In this document: positions 5,789 through 9,516 of the stretch, one piece after another
Position numbering within the stretch: position 1 is the stretch's first letter
Layout: each line of letters opens with the position of its first letter
Source: Alphaproteobacteria bacterium
Lineage (GTDB): Bacteria; Pseudomonadota; Alphaproteobacteria; UBA9219
NCBI GenBank assembly: GCA_028693775.1
Contig: JAQUUS010000045.1
Span: forward strand, 1 to 9,516
Reading direction: 5' to 3'
Length of the DNA stretch: 9,516 bases
Notes under the pieces: model-generated
The model's database searches: none
Told to the model about the DNA's origin: nothing
The model's input: the letters and a program-made list of their open reading frames with translations, nothing else
Program-made: the position numbers and the translations under genes

Positions 5789-7279
5789 TCAGGCCGCTTC
5801 GAGAAGCGCGAGGCTGTACCATTTCGACAGGGACGCCTCCATGGTTTCGACGATGATTTTCGTTGCAGTTTCAACCGAGGGAACGCCGGATCCGAGGACG
5901 ATTGGCGCTGCCGGGGCGTTTGCCAGCCGTTCAAGCTCCGGCAAAAGCGCTTTGGCCGAGCCGACAATTCCTCCTCGATTTAGGGCCTGGAGGACAAGGG
6001 CGTCCTTGGCCGACAAGACGATGCCGCAGCCCATGACTTCGGAGGCGAAAAGGACGTCTTTTTCAACAAGCGTTTTGTCGAGGTGGAGGTTGAAGTTGCC
6101 GCAGAGCTTCGGGCTTGTGATGTTCTTGAGGCTGATTTCGGTCATGACCCCGCGCATGGGTTTTGCAAAACCGCAGGCAACCAGAATCTGAAAAACCTCC
6201 AGAATGTTTTCGGGGGCTGCTCCGCTAAGCGACGAATGCACCAGGGCATCGCCCACGCCGATCGGCATGATGGCCATAAGGTTGAGGACGGCCATGTATA
6301 GCGGACTCGAAAGATCGATTTTCTTTCCTTTCGCCGTATAGGTGGCGGGGATGTCGGACCGGGGAACCGAAAGCCCATAGGCAAAGCCGCCGAAGAGTTC
6401 GGCCGGATCGGCCGATGTGTCGCAGGGACTTTTGATCCATATGTCGGACCGTTGGTCGCGGTTGAGCGCAAAATCCTTGACGATTTCGTATAACGGGCTG
6501 TTCTGGCAGGCGGAGACGATGTCCTGCGCTTCGTGCGGGACGGTCAATTCGACGTAGTTCGAAGCCATATCGGCGTCGCCGCCGTAGGCAAAGCGCCGCG
6601 ATCCGGCCGCGAGAAGCGTTTCGAACGTTGCCGATTCTGCGGGTGTTTTTTCGAAAATTGAGAAGAAGTCTTCGGGCTTTTCGTCGGCGATGGCTTTGTC
6701 GAGAAGATCGGCCATGTCGAAATGCCTGAAGAAATAGAGAACGCCAAGCTTTTTGATTTCGGTCAGGAATTCTTTTTTCTGCTCGGCATTCATTTCCGGA
6801 ACAAGCTTCTGGATCAGGAACCTCAGGGCTCCGTCTTCGCTCGAATAGGCTTTGTAGGTCGTTGTGAGGATGCCTCCTTCAACCAACTGCTTTTCGGCCA
6901 GAGAGAACAGGGCGTCTCTTTCGGCGGCAGGAAGGGGGCCGGCGTTTCCGTTGCTGCAGAGAAAATCAAGCGGGGGGAGAAGCTCCGGTTCTTTCTCCAG
7001 TCGTGCGGCAATTTCTGCCGGCGTTCCGGGGAGAAACGTTATGTTCGATGCGCCGCGCTGCTCGGCGACGAGCATCGCTTCCTTGTATTCTTCGGCGTCA
7101 GGAATGAATCCGAAAAACGTTCCTTCCGGATTGCTGGCTGCGAGGCATACGAGATCTTCTGCGTTGACGCACGATGCGTCTGCGTAGGTAAACGGGTTGC
7201 CGGCTTTTTGCGGAACCCTGCCGTGCAGGGCGGAGATATAGCGTAATGAAACAGGACTGAAGAAAGAGTTTGGATACAT
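5789..7279 (-). CDS. Methyltransferase-like protein with regulatory domain (MethyTransf_Reg family), degenerate SAM site
   Basis: The 496 residues follow the layout of class I methyltransferases with a regulatory domain (PF10119 type). There is an opener FSPVSLRYISALHG (residues 7-20). A Rossmann-like region (about 30-170) includes AASNPEGTFFGF, GASNITFLPG, FLCSNGNAG and LVEGGILTTTYKAY. A middle domain (about 195-310) contains FDMADLLDKA, YVELTVPHEAQDIV and DFALNRDQRSDIWIK, and a C-terminal helical part closes the protein. The SAM-binding motif I, normally like ELGCGxG, aligns with DASCVNA (34-40), so all three glycines are replaced. The acidic residue after strand beta-2 is replaced by Ile59 or Pro60. 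Methyltransferase activity is therefore doubtful. The gene starts 14 bp after flgL with AAGGCG upstream, so it belongs to the flgKL transcript. A role in flagellin or hook-protein modification, or in assembly, is inferred from position only. Confidence 0.75.
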   Translation of the reverse strand: MYPNSFFSPVSLRYISALHGRVPQKAGNPFTYADASCVNAEDLVCLAASNPEGTFFGFIPDAEEYKEAMLVAEQRGASNITFLPGTPAEIAARLEKEPELLPPLDFLCSNGNAGPLPAAERDALFSLAEKQLVEGGILTTTYKAYSSEDGALRFLIQKLVPEMNAEQKKEFLTEIKKLGVLYFFRHFDMADLLDKAIADEKPEDFFSIFEKTPAESATFETLLAAGSRRFAYGGDADMASNYVELTVPHEAQDIVSACQNSPLYEIVKDFALNRDQRSDIWIKSPCDTSADPAELFGGFAYGLSVPRSDIPATYTAKGKKIDLSSPLYMAVLNLMAIMPIGVGDALVHSSLSGAAPENILEVFQILVACGFAKPMRGVMTEISLKNITSPKLCGNFNLHLDKTLVEKDVLFASEVMGCGIVLSAKDALVLQALNRGGIVGSAKALLPELERLANAPAAPIVLGSGVPSVETATKIIVETMEASLSKWYSLALLEAA

Positions 7280-7293
7280 TGAACGCCTTGATG

Positions 7294-8268
7294 TTACAGG
7301 AAATTGACGATCGAAAGTTTTAAAATCGAACCGGTCGCAGAATAGGAGGCTTGGAGCAACGCTTCAAGCATGGTTATTTCCGCGCTGACTTGAGTTATAT
7401 CAACTTGCTGGATGTCCGCTATTTGCGTTGTCAGGTTCGAAAGCGCGGTGTTGATCGCTTTTTGTTCGCCTTCCAGCGCATTGATGTTGTTGGCAACTGT
7501 CGTATGCAAGGTTTGGAGGGCGGGCAAGGCCTCGGAGAGAAGGGTTTTTGCGTTCTCCATGTTCGCAGCGTAGGTCGCCGAATCCGAGGAGTTGCCAGCT
7601 GCTTGCAGATAACGTAGCCCGGCCACCAGTTTTTGAAACGCAGGCTCGTTGCTCGTGATCCCGTAGTTGATTTCGTAATTGGTGTCGATGACCGCTCGGT
7701 CGCCGGCATAGGCAGCTGTGCTTTGGGACGTTTCCTCGACCCAGTCCGTATCGTAGCTCGGCAGTGTGAGATCGTCGGTGTAGATGGTCGTTGTCAGGGT
7801 TGCTTCCGACAGCGAAGCAAGGTCTTCGACGGGCCTTTGGCTGTATCTCGTGCCGGAATAGAGATAGCGGCCATTGAGGTCCTGATTGAGATCGACCGTG
7901 ACGGATTTCAGGAAGTTGTTGGCCTGGATGTAGAGATTCGATGACGTGGTTTCGCTGTAGGTCGAACTGTTGTTGGCCAGGGTTTTAGCTTGTTCGACAA
8001 CGCTTTCGAGATCCGTCAACGTCGAATCGTAGACAGACAGGGTTGTGTTTGCGGTTGAGATGACGCTTAGATATGCCTGTTTTTGCGTCGCCGTCGCCTG
8101 CATGTTGATAAGGTTGCGCGCTTCCGCGGCGGAATAGTCCGTCAGATTCGTGTATTTTTTTTCGGTCGACAGCTGGACCGATAGTTCGGTCAGCTTCAAT
8201 TGCTCGGATTGCAATCCGCTGACCAGCGAGGCGGTGCGGCTGTAATCGCTGATTGTCGTTATGCTCAT
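7294..8268 (-). CDS. flgL: Flagellar hook-filament junction protein FlgL (HAP3)
   Basis: FlgL forms, with FlgK, the junction between hook and filament outside the cell, and is exported by the flagellar type III system, hence no signal peptide. The 324 residues have a flagellin-like N-terminus (SRTASLVSGLQSEQLKLTEL, then the Ala/Asn/Gln-rich helix up to about residue 95). The marker NGRYLYSGTRYSQRPV sits near 135-150, followed by a Thr/Ser/Tyr-rich surface region and a C-terminal D0 helix ITMLEALLQASYSATGSILK. The flagellin-type ends without a long D2/D3 insert, plus the adjacent flgK, favour FlgL over flagellin. The ATG overlaps the flgK stop by one base (TGATG at 8270-8266), suggesting coupled translation with fixed output relative to FlgK. 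An eight-A run lies in codons GAA-AAA-AAA early in the gene (8162-8155). Confidence 0.88.
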   Translation of the reverse strand: MSITTISDYSRTASLVSGLQSEQLKLTELSVQLSTEKKYTNLTDYSAAEARNLINMQATATQKQAYLSVISTANTTLSVYDSTLTDLESVVEQAKTLANNSSTYSETTSSNLYIQANNFLKSVTVDLNQDLNGRYLYSGTRYSQRPVEDLASLSEATLTTTIYTDDLTLPSYDTDWVEETSQSTAAYAGDRAVIDTNYEINYGITSNEPAFQKLVAGLRYLQAAGNSSDSATYAANMENAKTLLSEALPALQTLHTTVANNINALEGEQKAINTALSNLTTQIADIQQVDITQVSAEITMLEALLQASYSATGSILKLSIVNFL

Positions 8269-9516
8269 CAGGACACCAATTCTTCGAGGGTTTTCATCAT
8301 GCTTTGAATGGTAGAGATCACATGCGCCGATGCCGCGTAGCTGTTTTCCCAGTTTGTCAACGCGACCAGTTCGGAATCGGTGTTCACGCCCGTTTTGCTC
8401 GAAAGGGCGCTTCGGTAATAGGATTCCTGCGTCGATGCAGATGTCGATTGCGTTTTGATGGCGTTCGCCGCTTGCTGGAACGAAGACAGGATGGACGTTG
8501 CAATTCCGGCGAACGTTTGCTGTTGCGTTGTGAGCCCCGATGCCGTGAACGTCGTGCCTGTTGTGTAGGTGTAGGTTCCTGTGCCTTCGTTGTAGGTTGT
8601 CGTTATGGCGCAGTTCAGAGCGGTGAAAACGTCGTTGATGTCGGACGCGGCTGCGGTTTTGACGCCCGTTTCTCCGCTTGTGAGGTTTTCGTTCACAGTC
8701 AGGGTTGTGAGGTTCGGGAGCCCGTTGGAATCCAGATCGACGGTGAAAAACTGGGTGGCTTGTTCGCCCGTTTCCGTATCGGCGTTGTCGTAGATGTCGG
8801 CAAAGCTGTTTCCGTCGTCCGTTGTGGCGATAAACAGATTTGCAAAGTTTTGTAGCTGGGACTGGATTTTTGTGATGACGCCGATTCCGTTGGCGGACGA
8901 TGCCGTGCTTGACAGGAAGTCCGTCTGCGCTTGCAAAATGCCGCCGGACAGCGCCGATGTAACGTCGGATCCTACGTTGTTCAGGAGTGTGTTGTTGTCG
9001 CTTCCGGCGCTGAAGGTTCGCGCAGAGCCGTCGAGAAGGACCGTGCCGCCTTGCGTATAGAGCGCAACCTGTCCGTTTTCGCGCTGCATCACCGTGACGT
9101 TCGTGTATTTCGCAATTTCGTTGATGGCCGTATCGCGCTGGTCTTCCAGATCGATGGACGATTGATTGTTGGCGCGTGCCGTTGTGATCTCGTAGTTCAG
9201 CTCTTCCACTCTTTTCAGCGCTGCGTTGAGCTCCGCAATCGATGTCAGAAAACCGTCTTCGGCCGAGCTTTTCAGCGTTGCCGTTTGTTCGGCAATGTTG
9301 TTGATCGTGTTTGCAAACTTTTGACCCGCCGAGATAACCGTTTTTTCGATTGTTTCGTCGCTCGGGCTTGCGGCGAATTCCGTCCAGGCGGCCTGAAAGG
9401 CGCTTAAATCGTCCGATAGCGCAGGAGGGTTGCTGGTCGAATCCAGAATCGCCTGCACCTGGCTCATATAGCTGTTTTGCGTGCTGTAGTAGGACGATGT
9501 GGTCGTTGCTGCGTTC
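8268..9516 (-). CDS. flgK: Flagellar hook-associated protein FlgK (HAP1), partial at 5' end
   Basis: FlgK is the first hook-associated protein placed on the finished hook and anchors FlgL. The visible 416 codons continue past the right edge in the same frame, with NAATTTSSYYSTQNSY before an internal Met, so the true start lies outside. The visible part opens with LSDDLSAFQAAWTEFAASPS and a long helix QKFANTINNIAEQTATL, typical of FlgK domain D1. A Gly/Thr-rich region follows, with VALYTQGGTVLLDGSARTF. The C-terminal D0 helix is ELVALTNWENSYAASAHVIS and ends in TLEELVS. This end pattern (E-L--L---E-SY-A-A-VI) is shared by FlgK and other rod/hook proteins; the length, the middle motif and the flgL neighbour point to FlgK. 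The stop TGA overlaps the flgL start. Roughly the first 100 residues should be missing, judged by family architecture. Confidence 0.87.
   Translation of the reverse strand, partial: NAATTTSSYYSTQNSYMSQVQAILDSTSNPPALSDDLSAFQAAWTEFAASPSDETIEKTVISAGQKFANTINNIAEQTATLKSSAEDGFLTSIAELNAALKRVEELNYEITTARANNQSSIDLEDQRDTAINEIAKYTNVTVMQRENGQVALYTQGGTVLLDGSARTFSAGSDNNTLLNNVGSDVTSALSGGILQAQTDFLSSTASSANGIGVITKIQSQLQNFANLFIATTDDGNSFADIYDNADTETGEQATQFFTVDLDSNGLPNLTTLTVNENLTSGETGVKTAAASDINDVFTALNCAITTTYNEGTGTYTYTTGTTFTASGLTTQQQTFAGIATSILSSFQQAANAIKTQSTSASTQESYYRSALSSKTGVNTDSELVALTNWENSYAASAHVISTIQSMMKTLEELVS

Noticed and set aside
6722..7246. A 174-codon plus-strand frame opposite the methyltransferase-like gene
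   Set aside because: Phe/Gly/Arg-rich without any motif; the minus-strand frame has family motifs and a fitting operon position.
8253..8855. A 200-codon plus-strand frame, Cys- and Arg-rich, opposite flgK
   Set aside because: It is the antisense reading of the flgK C-terminal region, whose identity is clear; the Cys richness comes from reversed Ala/Thr codons.
1..9516. Search for CRISPR arrays, tRNA/rRNA, insertion sequences, phage genes or defence systems
   Set aside because: No regularly spaced repeats, RNA-gene signatures, terminal inverted repeats or transposase/nuclease motifs were seen; the content is core envelope, metabolic and flagellar genes.

Overview
The window looks like chromosomal core DNA from a motile Gram-negative bacterium, most likely an alphaproteobacterium. 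Supporting this are a BamA with five POTRA domains and a terminal-Phe beta-barrel, a Skp-type periplasmic chaperone, an AmgK-like cell-wall kinase, a flagellar hook-junction gene pair, and a methyltransferase-like protein of the regulatory-domain (MethyTransf_Reg) family. By eye the base composition is moderately GC-rich. I see no IS element, phage gene, CRISPR array, tRNA or rRNA. No identification to genus is possible from this sequence alone.

Left part (1-4072 and on to 5396, mostly + strand). The 5' end of an APH-fold kinase gene (minus strand, cut by the window edge) diverges from bamA across a 104-bp gap. After bamA come a likely intrinsic terminator and a GC-rich spacer holding three GGCGCTT repeats and a 10-bp hairpin. 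Then follow hom (homoserine dehydrogenase), skp/ompH and a CinA-N/MoCF-domain gene. hom/skp and skp/cinA each overlap in an ATGA stop-start quadruplet, so these three genes almost certainly share one mRNA and are translationally coupled. They mix amino-acid biosynthesis, outer-membrane protein biogenesis and nucleotide housekeeping.

Right part (5377-9516, all minus strand). Reading leftwards from the right edge: flgK (N-terminus outside the window), flgL overlapping it by one base (TGATG), then 14 bp on a 496-codon methyltransferase-like gene, and after 70 bp a 113-codon two-TM protein with a proline-rich tail. That last gene converges on the cinA-like gene and overlaps its 3' end by 20 bp. 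flgK and flgL encode the hook-filament junction proteins.

The most interesting points are: the flagellum-linked methyltransferase-like protein whose SAM-binding glycine motif appears lost; the unusual bamA-hom-skp-cinA order; and the structured, repeat-bearing spacer in front of hom. No gap without a gene exceeds 115 bp.
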